From positions 1 through 64,000 of the forward strand of contig DERO01000039.1 of assembly GCA_002360945.1 (NCBI GenBank): 64,000 nt of DNA, given 5' to 3'. The first letter of the stretch is position 1; each line of letters starts with the position of its first letter. Positions 38,041 to 48,754 of this stretch are shown here, one piece after another. Below the pieces are notes generated by a model. The model was not told where the DNA came from, searched no databases, and saw nothing but the letters and a program-made list of their open reading frames with translations. A program made the position numbers and the translations under genes. This DNA comes from Leclercia adecarboxylata (lineage in GTDB: Bacteria > Pseudomonadota > Gammaproteobacteria > Enterobacterales > Enterobacteriaceae).

Positions 38041-38732
38041 TGACGACATTATCTGCACGACCGGAAGCCATCACCTTTAACCCGCAGCATAGCGCGCTGA
38101 TCGTGGTGGATATGCAGAACGCCTACGCCAGCCCCGGCGGCTATCTCGACCTCGCCGGGTTTGACGTCTCCGCCACCCGGCCGGTGATCGACAATATCCG
38201 CACCGCCGTCGCCGCCGCGCGTACCGCCGGGATCCAGATAATCTGGTTCCAGAACGGCTGGGATGAACAATACGTGGAAGCGGGCGGCCCCGGCTCGCCC
38301 AACTTCCACAAATCCAATGCGCTCAAAACCATGCGCCAGCGCCCGGAACTGCAGGGCAAGCTGCTGGCAAAAGGTGGCTGGGATTACCAGCTGGTGAACG
38401 AGCTGGTACCGGAGCCGGGCGACATCGTGCTGCCGAAACCGCGCTACAGCGGCTTCTTTAATACTCCGCTGGACAGCCTGCTGCGCAGCCGCGGCATTCG
38501 CCATCTGATCTTCACCGGCATCGCCACTAACGTCTGCGTGGAGTCGACCCTGCGCGACGGCTTCTTCCTCGAGTATTTCGGCGTGGTGCTGGAAGACGCC
38601 ACCCATCAGGCCGGGCCGGCATTTGCCCAGCAGGCCGCGCTGTTTAACATCGAAACCTTTTTTGGCTGGGTTACTGACGTCGCCACCTTCTGCGACGCCC
38701 TTTCTCCCGCCCCCTATGCCCGTATCGCCTGA
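38040..38732 (+). CDS. rutB: Ureidoacrylate amidohydrolase RutB
   Basis: 230 residues, the E. coli length, isochorismatase-like. It cleaves ureidoacrylate to carbamate and aminoacrylate, and ammonia is released from carbamate. The triad is visible: Asp in [12 protein letters not shown], Lys in [10 protein letters not shown] and Cys in [14 protein letters not shown]. Starts at the A shared with the rutA stop. Confidence 0.96.
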
Positions 38733-38743
38733 GGAGCCACACC

Positions 38744-39130
38744 ATGCCGAAATCTGTGATTATTCCCCCGGGCACCAGCACCCCGATTGCCCCCTTCGTT
38801 CCCGGCACCCTGGCGGACGGGGTGGTCTACGTCTCGGGCACCCTGCCGTTCGACGCTCAAAATAACGTGGTGTTTCCCGATGACCCAAAGGCGCAAACCC
38901 GCCACGTGTTGCAGACCATCCAGCGCGTTATCGAAACGGCGGGCGGGACGATGGCGGACGTGACCTTCAACAGCATCTTTATTACCGACTGGAAAAATTA
39001 CGCCGCGATTAACGAGATCTACGCCGAGTTTTTCCCCGGCGATAAACCGGCGCGATTCTGCATTCAGTGCGGGCTGGTGAAACCCGAGGCGCTGGTGGAG
39101 ATCGCCACCATCGCCCACATTGGCCGGTGA
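38744..39130 (+). CDS. rutC: Aminoacrylate peracid reductase/deaminase RutC
   Basis: 128 residues of the RidA/YjgF family, as in E. coli. RutC hydrolyses 3-aminoacrylate to malonic semialdehyde. The family Arg is in [26 protein letters not shown] precedes the ATG; 11 bp after rutB. Confidence 0.95.
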   Translation: MPKSVIIPPGTSTPIAPFVPGTLADGVVYVSGTLPFDAQNNVVFPDDPKAQTRHVLQTIQRVIETAGGTMADVTFNSIFITDWKNYAAINEIYAEFFPGDKPARFCIQCGLVKPEALVEIATIAHIGR

Positions 39131-39137
39131 GGTTGCC

Positions 39138-39950
39138 ATGAAACTGTCCATTTCACCCCCGCCCTTTGACGACGCGCCGGTAGTGGTGCTGATCGCCGGG
39201 CTGGGGGGCAGCGGCAGCTACTGGTTGCCCCAGCTGGCCGACCTGGAGCAGGAGTATCAGGTGGTCTGCTATGACCAACGCGGCACCGGCAATAATCCCG
39301 GCGAACTGCCGGAAGACTACAGCCTGGCGCAGATGGCCGAGGAGCTGTGGCAGGCGCTGGAGACCGCAGGCATTACCCGCTTTAGCGTGGTCGGCCATGC
39401 TCTGGGAGCGCTGATCGGCCTGCAGCTGGCAGTGGTTCGTCCTGGGGCGCTCAGCGCGCTGGTGTGCGTCAACGGCTGGCTGACGCTCCATCCTCACACC
39501 CGGCGCTGTTTCCAGGTGCGGGAGCGACTGCTGCATGCCGGTGGGCCGCAGGCCTGGGTGGAGGCCCAGCCGCTGTTTCTCTATCCCGCCGACTGGATGG
39601 CCGCCCGCCAGCCGCGTATGGAAGCCGAAGAGGCGCTGGCGCTGGCCCATTTCCAGGGCAAAACCACCCTGCTGCGCAGGCTGAATGCCCTGAAGCGGGC
39701 CGACTTTAGCCGCCTCGCACTGCAGATCCGCTGCCCGGTGCAGATTATCTGTTCCGCCGACGATCTGCTGGTGCCTGCCGTCTGCTCATCGCTGCTGCAC
39801 GCCGCCCTGCCCGACAGCGTCATCACGGTGTTGCCGCGCGGCGGCCACGCCTGCAACGTCACCGAGCCGGAGATATTCAACGCCCTGCTGCAAAACGGGC
39901 TCGCCAGCCTGCTGCACCGCCACCAACGCTTATCGAAGGAGTTGCCATGA
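39138..39950 (+). CDS. rutD: Alpha/beta-hydrolase RutD
   Basis: 270 residues (266 in E. coli). It speeds conversion of aminoacrylate to malonic semialdehyde. The nucleophile elbow is GHALGAL, where the usual catalytic Ser is replaced by Ala, as in E. coli RutD. The catalytic-His region is [12 protein letters not shown]. The ATG at 39138 matches E. coli MKLSxSPPP; an ATG at 39120 overlaps rutC. Its stop overlaps the rutE start by 4 bp. Confidence 0.94.
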   Translation: MKLSISPPPFDDAPVVVLIAGLGGSGSYWLPQLADLEQEYQVVCYDQRGTGNNPGELPEDYSLAQMAEELWQALETAGITRFSVVGHALGALIGLQLAVVRPGALSALVCVNGWLTLHPHTRRCFQVRERLLHAGGPQAWVEAQPLFLYPADWMAARQPRMEAEEALALAHFQGKTTLLRRLNALKRADFSRLALQIRCPVQIICSADDLLVPAVCSSLLHAALPDSVITVLPRGGHACNVTEPEIFNALLQNGLASLLHRHQRLSKELP

Positions 39951-40537
39951 GTGAAGCCATCACCCCGACCGCGCAGCATGCGCTGTTTACCGAAGCGCGA
40001 ACGCACAACGGCTGGCTGGATCGTCCGGTCAGCGACGAGACGCTGCGCGAAATCTACGACCTCATGAAGTGGGGCCCGACCTCCGCCAACTGCTCCCCGG
40101 CGCGGATGGTGTTTATCCGCACCGCGGAAGGCAAAGAGAAGCTGCGCCCGGCGCTTTCCAGCGGCAACCTGCAAAAGACCCTCACCGCCCCGGTGACGGC
40201 CATCGTCGCCTGGGACAGCCAGTTTTACGATCGTCTGCCGGAGCTGTTCCCCCACGGCGATGCCCGGAGTTGGTTTACCGCCAGCCCGCAGCTCGCCGAG
40301 GAGACCGCCTTTCGCAACAGCACCCTGCAGGCGGCCTATCTGATTGTCGCCTGCCGGGCATTAGGGCTCGATACCGGGCCGCTGTCCGGCTTCGACCGGG
40401 AGAAGGTGGATGCCGCCTTCTTCACCGGCAGCAACCTGAGAAGCAATCTGTTGATCAACATCGGCTACGGCGACAGCAGCAAACTCTATGGGCGACTGCC
40501 CCGTCTGAGCTTTGACGACGCCTGCGGGCTGGTATAA
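39947..40537 (+). CDS. rutE: Malonic semialdehyde reductase RutE
   Basis: 196 residues of the FMN nitroreductase family, as in E. coli. It reduces toxic malonic semialdehyde to 3-hydroxypropionate. The cofactor-site region [18 protein letters not shown] and the LNIGYGD-like [13 protein letters not shown] are present. Overlaps rutD by 4 bp (ATGA). Confidence 0.95.
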   Translation: MSEAITPTAQHALFTEARTHNGWLDRPVSDETLREIYDLMKWGPTSANCSPARMVFIRTAEGKEKLRPALSSGNLQKTLTAPVTAIVAWDSQFYDRLPELFPHGDARSWFTASPQLAEETAFRNSTLQAAYLIVACRALGLDTGPLSGFDREKVDAAFFTGSNLRSNLLINIGYGDSSKLYGRLPRLSFDDACGLV

Positions 40538-40546
40538 GGAGCGACC

Positions 40547-41038
40547 ATGAACATTGATAAACAAGCCTTTCGCGATGCCATGGCCTGTCTGGGGGCGGCG
40601 GTCAATATCATCACCACCGACGGCCCTGCGGGACAGGCGGGCTTTACCGCCAGCGCGGTATGCAGCGTTACCGACTCGCCGCCAACGCTGCTGGTGTGTC
40701 TCAATCGTGGCGCCTCGGTATGGCCGGTGTTTAACGACAACCGCACCCTGTGCGTTAACACCCTCAGCGCCGGGCAGGAGTCGCTGTCGAATCTGTTCGG
40801 GGGCAAAACCCCGATGGCCGATCGCTTCGCCGCCGCCCGCTGGCAGACCGGGGAGACCGGATGCCCGCGTCTGGCGGACGCCCTGGCCTCGTTCGACTGC
40901 CGGATTAGCCAGGTGGTGAGCGTCGGCACCCACGACATTCTGTTTTGCGAGATCGTTGCAATTACCCGCCACCCGGTGCCGCAGGGCCTGGTGTGGTTTG
41001 ACCGCGGCTACCACGCCCTGATGCGACCCGCCTGTTAA
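40547..41038 (+). CDS. rutF: FMN reductase RutF
   Basis: 163 residues (164 in E. coli), flavin-reductase-like split-barrel. It supplies reduced FMN to RutA. The FMN-binding segment [20 protein letters not shown] is typical of HpaC-type reductases. AAGGAG precedes the ATG. Confidence 0.94.
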   Translation: MNIDKQAFRDAMACLGAAVNIITTDGPAGQAGFTASAVCSVTDSPPTLLVCLNRGASVWPVFNDNRTLCVNTLSAGQESLSNLFGGKTPMADRFAAARWQTGETGCPRLADALASFDCRISQVVSVGTHDILFCEIVAITRHPVPQGLVWFDRGYHALMRPAC

Positions 41039-41058
41039 TCCTCCTTAAGGAGCAGCTG

Positions 41059-42390
41059 ATGGCACTATTCGGTTTTCCTCACTGGCAGTTGAAATCGACC
41101 TCCTCAGAACGCGGCGTGGTCGCGCCGGATGAACGCCTCCCGCTGGCGCAAACAGCGGTGATGGGGGTGCAGCACGCGGTGGCGATGTTTGGTGCCACGG
41201 TGCTGATGCCCATTCTGATGGGGCTGGATCCTAACCTGTCGATACTGATGTCGGGGATCGGCACCCTGCTGTTCTTCTTTATCACCGGCGGACGAGTGCC
41301 GAGCTATCTGGGCTCCAGCGCGGCCTTTGTCGGGGTGGTGATTGCCGCCACTGGCTTTAACGGCCAGGGGATCAACCCGCAGCTGAGCGTGGCCCTCGGC
41401 GGGATTATCGCCTGCGGTGCGATCTACACGGTGATTGGCCTGGTGGTGATGAAGCTTGGCACCCGCTGGATCGAACGGCTGATGCCGCCGGTGGTCACCG
41501 GGGCGGTGGTGATGGCGATTGGCCTGAACCTGGCCCCCATCGCCGTCAAAGGGGTCTCCGGCTCGGCCTTTGACAGCTGGATGGCGGTGCTGACGGTGCT
41601 GTGCATCGGCCTGGTGGCGGTATTTACCCGGGGGATGATCCAGCGGCTGCTGATCCTGGTCGGGCTGATCCTCGCCTGCCTGATTTACGCCGTGCTGACC
41701 AGCGTCTTCGGGCTCGGCAAGCCGGTCGATTTCGCCCTGGTGCAGCAGGCGGCGTGGTTCGGCCTGCCGCAGCTGACCTCGCCCACCTTTAATGGCCAGG
41801 CAATGATGCTTATCGCCCCGGTGGCGGTGATCCTGGTGGCGGAGAACCTCGGCCACCTGAAAGCGGTGGCTGGCATGACCGGGCGCAATATGGACCCGTA
41901 TATGGGCCGGGCCTTCGTCGGTGACGGGCTGGCGACCCTGCTTTCGGGTTCGGTGGGCGGCAGCGGCGTGACCACCTATGCCGAGAATATCGGCGTGATG
42001 GCGGTGACCAAAGTCTACTCGACGCTGGTGTTCGTGGCGGCGGCGGTGATTGCCATGCTGCTCGGCTTTTCACCTAAATTTGGCGCGCTGATCCACACCA
42101 TCCCGGCGGCGGTGATTGGCGGAGCGTCGATTGTGGTGTTTGGCCTGATTGCGGTGGCCGGGGCGCGGATCTGGGTGCAGAACCGGGTCGATCTGAGTCA
42201 GAACGGCAACCTGATTATGGTCGCCGTGACCCTGGTGCTGGGGGCGGGCGATTTTGCCCTCTCCCTCGGCGGCTTTACCCTGGGCGGGATCGGCACCGCC
42301 ACCTTTGGCGCAATTGCGCTTAACGCCCTGCTCAGCCGCCGGATGGCGGGGGTGACGCAGGGCAGCGAAGTCATGACTCAGGAGCCTTGA
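41059..42390 (+). CDS. rutG: Pyrimidine permease RutG
   Basis: 443 residues (442 in E. coli) of the NCS2 uracil/xanthine permease family, about 14 TM. It imports uracil and thymine and can export excess. The motif VAENLGHLKAVAGMTGRN and GGSGVTTYAENIGVMAVTK are family signatures. Last gene of the rut operon; its end overlaps the convergent DMT gene by 13 bp. Confidence 0.95.
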   Translation: MALFGFPHWQLKSTSSERGVVAPDERLPLAQTAVMGVQHAVAMFGATVLMPILMGLDPNLSILMSGIGTLLFFFITGGRVPSYLGSSAAFVGVVIAATGFNGQGINPQLSVALGGIIACGAIYTVIGLVVMKLGTRWIERLMPPVVTGAVVMAIGLNLAPIAVKGVSGSAFDSWMAVLTVLCIGLVAVFTRGMIQRLLILVGLILACLIYAVLTSVFGLGKPVDFALVQQAAWFGLPQLTSPTFNGQAMMLIAPVAVILVAENLGHLKAVAGMTGRNMDPYMGRAFVGDGLATLLSGSVGGSGVTTYAENIGVMAVTKVYSTLVFVAAAVIAMLLGFSPKFGALIHTIPAAVIGGASIVVFGLIAVAGARIWVQNRVDLSQNGNLIMVAVTLVLGAGDFALSLGGFTLGGIGTATFGAIALNALLSRRMAGVTQGSEVMTQEP

Positions 42391-43301
42391 TCCAGGGTGG
42401 CGCTGTCGGCCTCCGCCAGCGCCTTTTTCTTTCTCTTTAGCTTCAGCTCGCTGACCAGCACGCCGGCGATGATAAAGGCGGCTCCCACCAGGGCGAGGAG
42501 CGGCAGGCGTTCCCCGGCCAGACGGCCAAAGATCCCCGCCCACACCGGCTCACCGGTATAGATCACCGTGGCCCGGGTTGGCGAGACGCTGCGCTGGGCC
42601 CAGTTCATCGTCACCTGAATAATGGCGCTGAAAATCCCCAGCCCAAGGGCGACAATCACTAACCCTGAGGAGAGCGGCGGCACGGACTCCCCTGCCGGGA
42701 CCATCGCCATAAACGCCACCAGCGAGGCGGTCGCCAGTTGCACGACGGTGACGCGCTTGACGTCCACTTTGCCGGCCCAGGCGCTGATCAAAATAATCTC
42801 GGCAGCAATCGCCACCGCGCCCACCAGGGTGATGATCTCCCCCTTGCCGAGCGCAAGCAGGTTGTCGTCCGGCCCCGCCAGCAGGATCAGGCCGATAAAA
42901 GCCAGTACAATGCCGATGCAGGACATTACGCCCGGAATACGGCGCAGACACAGCCACTGCAGCAGGGGCACCAGCGGGACATACATGGCGGTGATAAACG
43001 CCGACTTACTGCTGGGGATGCTTTGTAATCCCCAGGTTTGCAGGCTGTAGCCCATCGCGATCGACACGCCAATCGCCAGGCCGGCTTTCAGCTCGGTCAT
43101 GGTCAGCCCGGGGAGGGTTTTCAGGGAGATGATCGCCACCGCGATGGCCGCCGTGGCGAAGCGCAGGCCCACGAAGAAGAAGGGATCGCTGAGCGTGACG
43201 GCGTACTGCACGGCAAGAAAGGTTCCGCCCCAGAACATGGTGATAAGGATCAGGATCGCTTCCTGCGGTTTGATCGAAAAGGCATAACGGGAGGAGGACA
43301 T
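42378..43301 (-). CDS. DMT-family (EamA) transporter
   Basis: 307 residues with ten hydrophobic segments and two EamA repeats. Motifs such as MFWGGTFLAVQYAV in TM1 and GEPVWAGIFGRLAGERLPL before the last TM pair are typical of the drug/metabolite exporters. A basic tail (KLKRKKK) follows. Substrate is unknown. It is absent from this place in K-12, and its 3' end overlaps rutG by 13 bp, so transcription from both sides must meet here. Confidence 0.85.
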   Translation of the reverse strand: MSSSRYAFSIKPQEAILILITMFWGGTFLAVQYAVTLSDPFFFVGLRFATAAIAVAIISLKTLPGLTMTELKAGLAIGVSIAMGYSLQTWGLQSIPSSKSAFITAMYVPLVPLLQWLCLRRIPGVMSCIGIVLAFIGLILLAGPDDNLLALGKGEIITLVGAVAIAAEIILISAWAGKVDVKRVTVVQLATASLVAFMAMVPAGESVPPLSSGLVIVALGLGIFSAIIQVTMNWAQRSVSPTRATVIYTGEPVWAGIFGRLAGERLPLLALVGAAFIIAGVLVSELKLKRKKKALAEADSATLDQGS

Positions 43302-43370
43302 GGGGCACCAGCAAAAAGAGACAATCCGCTAGTGTGGAAGGAATTTGATAACCCTTCAACAACAAACACA

Positions 43371-43395
43371 AAAAAACCGCCGGGGATCCCGGCGG
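43371..43395 (-). terminator. Terminator of ymdF
   Basis: CCGCCGGG (43377-43384) pairs with CCCGGCGG (43388-43395) around GAT. On the minus strand a run of seven T follows. It lies between ymdF and the DMT gene. Confidence 0.88.
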
Positions 43396-43442
43396 CGGGG
43401 GGTGCCAGTGGTCATGAGACCCATACTTCAGATGGCTACAAC

Positions 43443-43619
43443 TTAACTGCTCTTGTTGCCGCCATGGCTATTTTTGCCCCCTTTTTTGCCAGCTTCGGAT
43501 GCGCGTTGAGGGTCGTTCTTGAAGTTCCCCCCGCTTTGCTGGCCACCTTTACGTCCTGCTTCTGATGCTCTTTCACGGTCTTCTGCAAAATTACCTGACC
43601 CACCACGATGGTTTGCCAT
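43443..43619 (-). CDS. ymdF: KGG-motif stress protein YmdF
   Basis: 58 residues, read directly from the minus strand. It begins MANHRGGSGNFAEDRE and ends GGKNSHGGNKSS, with two SEAGxKGG repeats. This is the con-10/KGG family (YmdF, YciG in E. coli), small hydrophilic glycine-rich proteins linked to general stress and motility. GGAGGT lies upstream of the ATG. Its place between the rut operon and wrbA is that of E. coli ymdF. Confidence 0.92.
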   Translation of the reverse strand: MANHRGGSGNFAEDRERASEAGRKGGQQSGGNFKNDPQRASEAGKKGGKNSHGGNKSS

Positions 43620-44014
43620 GTCGGACCTCCAGAGTTAAAAAAACATAAGACTTAATACTACATTCAGTGAAAGCGAATTCTTCCACCTGACGACGCTAAA
43701 AAAGTGCCTTTATCTGCGCCGCGTGAACCTAAGCTTAGTGGAGTATGAGCATACATCCAGCTAACCGTAATATCCTGCAATACGATATCAGCCTTTCGTA
43801 TGATGCTCGCCGAAACGAAACCATAAGCCTTTCTTATCATTCCAGAAATTCACAATAGCAAAAATGTGTCATTTTGCTACGAAAGCAGCGCTATACGCTT
43901 TTTTGTTTAAAATCAAACAAATGGTGGCCAGATTTGCAGTCTCGCTGTCACGTCATATCTTTAAAGGAGTGCAGCATGCCGCTGCCTTAAAAATCATGCG
44001 AGGAGTGAAGCGAA
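43620..44014. other. ymdF-wrbA intergenic region
   Basis: This 395-bp gap between the divergent ymdF and wrbA genes has no gene I can support. Both neighbours are stress/stationary-phase genes in E. coli, so promoters for RpoS polymerase are expected, but I did not place them. It is more AT-rich than the genes around it. Confidence 0.6.
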
Positions 44015-44611
44015 ATGACGAGAATTCTGGTGCTCTACTATTCCATGTACGGACACATCGAAACCATGGCTCATGCAGTGGCGGACGGCGCCAGGAAAGT
44101 CGAGGGGGTTGAGGTGGTGATCAAACGCGTACCGGAGACCATGCAGGCAGAAGCCTTTGCCAAAGCCGGGGGAAAAGCGCAGAGCGCGCCGGAAGCCTCC
44201 CCGCAGGAGTTGGGTGATTACGACGCCATCATTTTTGGTACCCCGACGCGCTTCGGCAACATGGCCGGGCAGATGCGTACCTTCCTTGACCAGACCGGCG
44301 GGCTGTGGGTGAAGAATGCGTTACACGGCAAGATCGCCAGCGTGTTCAGCTCCACCGGCACCGGCGGTGGTCAGGAACAGACCATCACCTCCACCTGGAC
44401 GACCCTCGCCCATCATGGGATGGTGATTGTGCCGATCGGCTACGGTACGCCGGAGCTGTTTGATATTTCTCAGACGCGCGGCGGTACGCCGTATGGGGCG
44501 ACGACCATTGCCGGTGGCGACGGCTCGCGCCAGCCGTCGGAAGCGGAACTGAACATTGCCCGCTATCAGGGTGAATACGTTGCCGGTCTGGCTGCTAAAC
44601 TGAAAGCTTAA
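44015..44611 (+). CDS. wrbA: NAD(P)H:quinone oxidoreductase WrbA
   Basis: 198 residues, the E. coli length, flavodoxin-like FMN enzyme that reduces quinones by two electrons. The FMN phosphate loop is [15 protein letters not shown] at residues 5-19; [20 protein letters not shown] and [12 protein letters not shown] are also conserved. GAGGAG precedes the ATG. Followed 20 bp on by yccJ, as in E. coli. Confidence 0.96.
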   Translation: MTRILVLYYSMYGHIETMAHAVADGARKVEGVEVVIKRVPETMQAEAFAKAGGKAQSAPEASPQELGDYDAIIFGTPTRFGNMAGQMRTFLDQTGGLWVKNALHGKIASVFSSTGTGGGQEQTITSTWTTLAHHGMVIVPIGYGTPELFDISQTRGGTPYGATTIAGGDGSRQPSEAELNIARYQGEYVAGLAAKLKA

Positions 44612-44631
44612 CGCTCAACAGGAGGATGACT

Positions 44632-44859
44632 ATGCCAACACAAGAAGCTAAAGCACATCGCGTCGGAGAATTTGCGCGTTTACGTAATACGTCACCGGAG
44701 ATCGCCGAGGCGATCTTTGAAGTCGCAAAATATGACGAAAAACTGGCAGAGAAAATCTGGGAGGAAGGCAGCGATGAAGTGCTGGTGTTAGCCTTCGATA
44801 AAACCGACAAAGACTCGCTGTTCTGGGGCGAGCAGACCATCGAACGCAAAAACGTCTGA
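44632..44859 (+). CDS. yccJ: YccJ family protein
   Basis: 75 residues, the E. coli length. It starts [19 protein letters not shown] and ends [15 protein letters not shown]. Function is unknown. It is in an operon with wrbA. AGGAGG lies at good distance from the ATG at 44632; an in-frame ATG two codons earlier is too close to that site. Confidence 0.93.
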   Translation: MPTQEAKAHRVGEFARLRNTSPEIAEAIFEVAKYDEKLAEKIWEEGSDEVLVLAFDKTDKDSLFWGEQTIERKNV

Positions 44860-44866
44860 TTGTTTT

Positions 44867-44904
44867 CCCCCTCTCCCTTGAGGGAGAGGACTGGGGTGAG
44901 GGGG
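44867..44904. repeat. CCCTCTCCC dispersed repeat with hairpin
   Basis: CCCCCTCTCCCTTGAGGGAG and following AGGACTGGGGTGAGGGGG contain a CTCTCCCT/AGGGAGAG hairpin and a second G-rich arm. It lies between convergent yccJ and agp and may stop both transcripts. Confidence 0.65.
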
Positions 44905-44929
44905 AAAACCCCGCACCCCATCCTTCATG

Positions 44930-46171
44930 TTATTTCGCCGCCGTATTCAACACCGTATTAAAGGTCTCCACCGGGCAGAACCCGTCCGCATCCACCGGAC
45001 AGCCATTCAACTCCAGCGTGACCCGCTGCGCCGGGGCTTTTAACGTCAGCACCTGGGCATTTCGCAGCTGCTCCGTACTCTGATAAACATACTCGATTTT
45101 CATCAACTCACGGTTGCCGTTCTTATCATGCCAGCGCTGGAAGACGATCTTGCCGCCAATCGGCGTGCGCTCGTACTGACCCGGCAGCTGATAAGGTTTG
45201 AAGTCGAGGGCTTTCAGCAGCGAGGCGATGTTGGAGTCATGCCCCACCAGCAGGGTGACCTTCGGTGCCTTCGCCTGGTCGGTGACCAGCGCGTTGTCGA
45301 TGTACTTCACCAGCGGTTTCGCCACGTTCCGCGCCACTTCCGCCGAGGTGAACAGCGAGTCCTGATAGCCATTTTTCAGCTGGGACAGTACCCGCCACTG
45401 CTGATCCGTTTTGATCTCGCCCCAGGCCACCTGATCCAACGGGAAGCCTTCGTAATATTGCAGGGTAAAAGCATCCACCAGCGAGTTGCCCACCTTCAGC
45501 GGTCCGGAGACGCCAGGCTCCTTCTGGTACTCGGCACTGTACGTGTCTTTCGCGTCGGTCAGGGAGCAGACCTGTTTCTCTTTACAGGACGGCGAATCCT
45601 TATAGTCGGTCATCTGCTCCAGCAGCTTATAACTCTCTTCAAGCTTCATCCCCTGGCGCTCGTTGTTCATCGCCTGCAGGGCTTTCTCACGGAACTCAGG
45701 AGAGTTGTCGGTGATCACCGGGTTAAAGGTCGGGTCCATGGTGCCCATCTGTTCCTGATGGTGCACCGGCACGTCGCAGCCCGGGAATGCCCCGGTGATG
45801 AAGAACTGCGCCGTCGCCACCGTGCGCTGCAGGCTGTTGGCGTAGGCATAGACGCTGTTCGCCGTCGGGCACTCCCCGGCGGTCACGATGCCCTCCTCCG
45901 CCAGCCACTCGCGCATGTAGTGACCCATATAGACCTCAAGTACGCCGCCTTTGGTGGTAAGTTGCCCGCCCGGCACATCCCACTCCGGCCATTTTTCCGG
46001 GGTCGACTGCTCCAGCACGCTGCCGTTGTTGGCCAGCGGCGCGCGCAGGTTATGACGGCTCATGATCAGAACCTGTTCCAGCTGATACCCTTCCGGCGCG
46101 GTTTGCGCCTGGACGCCGCAGGACAGGCCGATGCTGCCCGCCACGGCGACAGCGATTAGTGCTTTTCTCAT
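44930..46171 (-). CDS. agp: Periplasmic glucose-1-phosphatase Agp
   Basis: 413 residues, the E. coli length. It is a periplasmic histidine acid phosphatase acting on glucose 1-phosphate and also phytate. The signal peptide ends at GVQA-QTA. The catalytic R-H-x-x-R-x-P motif is RHNLRAP from Arg39, and the proton donor is in GHDSN near residue 311. Several Cys form disulfides. Convergent with yccJ. Confidence 0.96.
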   Translation of the reverse strand: MRKALIAVAVAGSIGLSCGVQAQTAPEGYQLEQVLIMSRHNLRAPLANNGSVLEQSTPEKWPEWDVPGGQLTTKGGVLEVYMGHYMREWLAEEGIVTAGECPTANSVYAYANSLQRTVATAQFFITGAFPGCDVPVHHQEQMGTMDPTFNPVITDNSPEFREKALQAMNNERQGMKLEESYKLLEQMTDYKDSPSCKEKQVCSLTDAKDTYSAEYQKEPGVSGPLKVGNSLVDAFTLQYYEGFPLDQVAWGEIKTDQQWRVLSQLKNGYQDSLFTSAEVARNVAKPLVKYIDNALVTDQAKAPKVTLLVGHDSNIASLLKALDFKPYQLPGQYERTPIGGKIVFQRWHDKNGNRELMKIEYVYQSTEQLRNAQVLTLKAPAQRVTLELNGCPVDADGFCPVETFNTVLNTAAK

Positions 46172-46319
46172 CCCTAATTCCTCACTTTGTTTTATCGTCG
46201 TAAACAGTGTGACAGATTTGTGACGGATTACCTGGAGCCCACCCGCAAAGTGACGGCTTACTTTGTGTGTGAAGGCGAATTGGTTTTATAATAAAACTCA
46301 CCGCTGATAAGGAGCCCCC

Positions 46320-46772
46320 ATGAAACGTACCCGCCTGGAAGAGAGTACCTGCCCTGTTGCCCGCTCGCTGGATATAATCGGCGACTGGTGGTCACTGCTG
46401 ATTGTGCGCGATGCCCTGCGCGGGGTGACGCGTTTTGGCGAGTTTCAGAAGAGCCTCGGTATTGCGAAAAATATGCTGGCGACCCGGCTGAAACTGCTGG
46501 TAGACGAAGGGATCCTGGTGCTACAACCCGCTTCCGACGGCAGCGCGTGGCAGGAGTATGTCCTGACGGAAAAGGGGCGCGCCCTGCAAACGGTGCTGCT
46601 GGCGCTCTCCCAGTGGGGAAATGCGCATCTGTTTGCCGAAGGCGATGTCGGGACGGTGATGGTGGATGCCCGGGATCGCAAGCCGCTGCGCAAGCTGACG
46701 ATGGTGGCGAGTGACGGACGGGAGTTGGGGCCTGATGAGGTGGTGGCGAAGTATCCGGTGGCGGAGCGGTGA
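46320..46772 (+). CDS. HxlR-family transcriptional regulator
   Basis: 150 residues. The winged helix of the HxlR type reads CPVARSLDIIGDWWSLLIVR, then RFGEFQKSLGIAKNMLATRL, with a C-terminal extension (110-150) of unknown role. The single Cys near the N-terminus is typical and may sense aldehydes or oxidants in this family. GGAGCC precedes the ATG. Divergent from agp; the target is unknown. Not present here in K-12. Confidence 0.85.
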   Translation: MKRTRLEESTCPVARSLDIIGDWWSLLIVRDALRGVTRFGEFQKSLGIAKNMLATRLKLLVDEGILVLQPASDGSAWQEYVLTEKGRALQTVLLALSQWGNAHLFAEGDVGTVMVDARDRKPLRKLTMVASDGRELGPDEVVAKYPVAER

Positions 46773-46808
46773 TACTGCCCCGCCCCGTTCAACGCACAGC
46801 GAGGCGAT

Positions 46809-48737
46809 TTACCCGTTTCGGATCCTGCCATCAATACCCGGCTGCGGTTTGCCAAACAGATAGCCCTGGGCGAGATCGCAGCCCAGTGCCTGAAGGCTTT
46901 CCAGCTGTTCCAGCGTTTCTACCCCTTCTGCGACCGTTTTCATATTAAGGGACTTCGCCATGCCGGTGATGAGTTTAATGATCGTCAGGGCATCATCCTG
47001 CACCGATATCGAATGAACAAATGACTTGTCTATTTTGATTTTATCGAAGGCCAGCTTACTCAGCCGCGAAAGCGAGGAGTAACCCGTACCAAAATCGTCG
47101 ATGGAGATCCTCACGCCCAGGTCTCTGAGCATGTTAAGCGTATTCATCGGCGTGCTGTTATCGGTAAAGAGAGAAGACTCCGTCACTTCCAGTTCAAGGC
47201 GCTCAGCCTGAAGCCCCGTCTCTTTCAGAATGGACAACACGATCCCGGCAAAGACGTTGCTGCTGAGCTGCACAGGGGAGACATTGACTGAAATTTTTGC
47301 CGGAATCGCCCAGGAAGCCGCTTCCCGACAGGCCATTTCCAGCACCGATTTCCCCATCTCGTTAATCATGCCTGTTTTTTCAGCAACAGGAATAAAGCTA
47401 TCCGGTGCCAGGAGACCCTTCAGAGGATGTATCCAGCGAATCAGGGCTTCGTAGCTGTAAATTTCCTGGCTGAATGAATCGACAATCGGCTGGTAATAGA
47501 CCACGAACTCTTTGTTCACTAACGCCATGGCCATATCATGTTCAAGGGTTCTGCTTTCCTGCAGCTTATCTAACATGCTTTGGCGGAAAACTTTGATCTG
47601 ACCGGAGCCCTCTTTTTTAGCCTCATACAGGGCCAGATCGGCAAATTTATAGAGATAGTCGGCGCGGCGTTCAGTATCTGAAATAACAATACCGACACAG
47701 GTGGCGATGTTGATAATCGTATTATCAATCGTGTAGGACTGATTAATTGAATCACATATTTTTTGGGCACGCGAAACCGCGCTGCTTTCAGTCAGGCCAC
47801 TCGAGAGAAACGCAAACTCATCCCCACCTAAGCGATAAAGCGTTTCTGACGTCAGGCTCATCGAAACCAGACGCTGGGCTATCTGGCGTAATAACCTGTC
47901 ACCGGTATCATGACCCCAGCTGTCATTGACATCCTTGAAGCGATCTAAATCAAACAGCATCACCGCCACCGAGTGATTATTTTTTTCTGCCGTCTCGGTT
48001 ATTTTCTTTAAATTATCCCAAAAAAACTGGCGGTTATTCATTCCGGTCAGCGAGTCGTGGTAAACGTCATATTCCAGCTGGGCATTCTGGATTTGCAGTT
48101 TTTCTTTCGACGTCTGCAACTCTTCCGCAAGGCTCGTCACCTGCAGATGCGCCTTCTGAATATTCCTGTTCTGATAGAAGATCAGCGCACCCAGTATGGC
48201 GCTGAGTATTATTAACAGGACAGAGGTCGCTGAATATATATAGTACAGCGTTTGAATTTTGAGGTTCGCGCCACTGATCGAGTTAACATCCTTATCTAAT
48301 GCACCGGATGAAAGACGGCTGAGTGGCGCATCGAGCGTATGCATTGTTTTCAGGTATGTCTCGAGCTCTGAACGGTTCATTTTCTCAAGATGAACATCCA
48401 GATATTTAAGCATCGTTTCAAGTTGTTCAGCCAGTTCACGATGCGCTTTATTGCTTTCTATATAACGGCCTAAATCGCCTTCTTTTGTTAAATCACTCTG
48501 GCTGAGCATAATGTCGAGACGCAATCGCACATCATCGATCGACAGCGTGTCATCGATAGTGTAAAGACCCAGCACGGATTCCAGTCGGTAATATTCCGAT
48601 ACCAACTGTGCAGCAGACCATGAATCGGTGTAGTGGGTCAGCTTCTGTAACTCTTGTTGCCTTTCATGTACAAGGAAAGAGATGTATCCAGTCGAGATAA
48701 AAAGGAAAAAAATAATGCCCGCCAGTATCCTGTTCAT
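46809..48737 (-). CDS. Membrane GGDEF-EAL c-di-GMP enzyme
   Basis: 642 residues. TM1 (4-22) and TM2 (about 168-188) flank a 145-residue helical periplasmic sensor domain. The GGDEF motif is intact at 304-308, but no R-x-x-D inhibitory site precedes it. The EAL motif is at 430-432, and the catalytic set looks complete (N in SVNVSP, E in VTESS, DD in IDDFGTGYS, K in KIDKSF, E in AEGVET). Either activity is possible; the EAL set favours phosphodiesterase. AGGAGAGG precedes the ATG. It follows the molybdopterin-fold gene by 17 bp. Confidence 0.92.
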   Translation of the reverse strand: MNRILAGIIFFLFISTGYISFLVHERQQELQKLTHYTDSWSAAQLVSEYYRLESVLGLYTIDDTLSIDDVRLRLDIMLSQSDLTKEGDLGRYIESNKAHRELAEQLETMLKYLDVHLEKMNRSELETYLKTMHTLDAPLSRLSSGALDKDVNSISGANLKIQTLYYIYSATSVLLIILSAILGALIFYQNRNIQKAHLQVTSLAEELQTSKEKLQIQNAQLEYDVYHDSLTGMNNRQFFWDNLKKITETAEKNNHSVAVMLFDLDRFKDVNDSWGHDTGDRLLRQIAQRLVSMSLTSETLYRLGGDEFAFLSSGLTESSAVSRAQKICDSINQSYTIDNTIINIATCVGIVISDTERRADYLYKFADLALYEAKKEGSGQIKVFRQSMLDKLQESRTLEHDMAMALVNKEFVVYYQPIVDSFSQEIYSYEALIRWIHPLKGLLAPDSFIPVAEKTGMINEMGKSVLEMACREAASWAIPAKISVNVSPVQLSSNVFAGIVLSILKETGLQAERLELEVTESSLFTDNSTPMNTLNMLRDLGVRISIDDFGTGYSSLSRLSKLAFDKIKIDKSFVHSISVQDDALTIIKLITGMAKSLNMKTVAEGVETLEQLESLQALGCDLAQGYLFGKPQPGIDGRIRNG

Positions 48738-48754
48738 GATCCTCTCCTGGACGC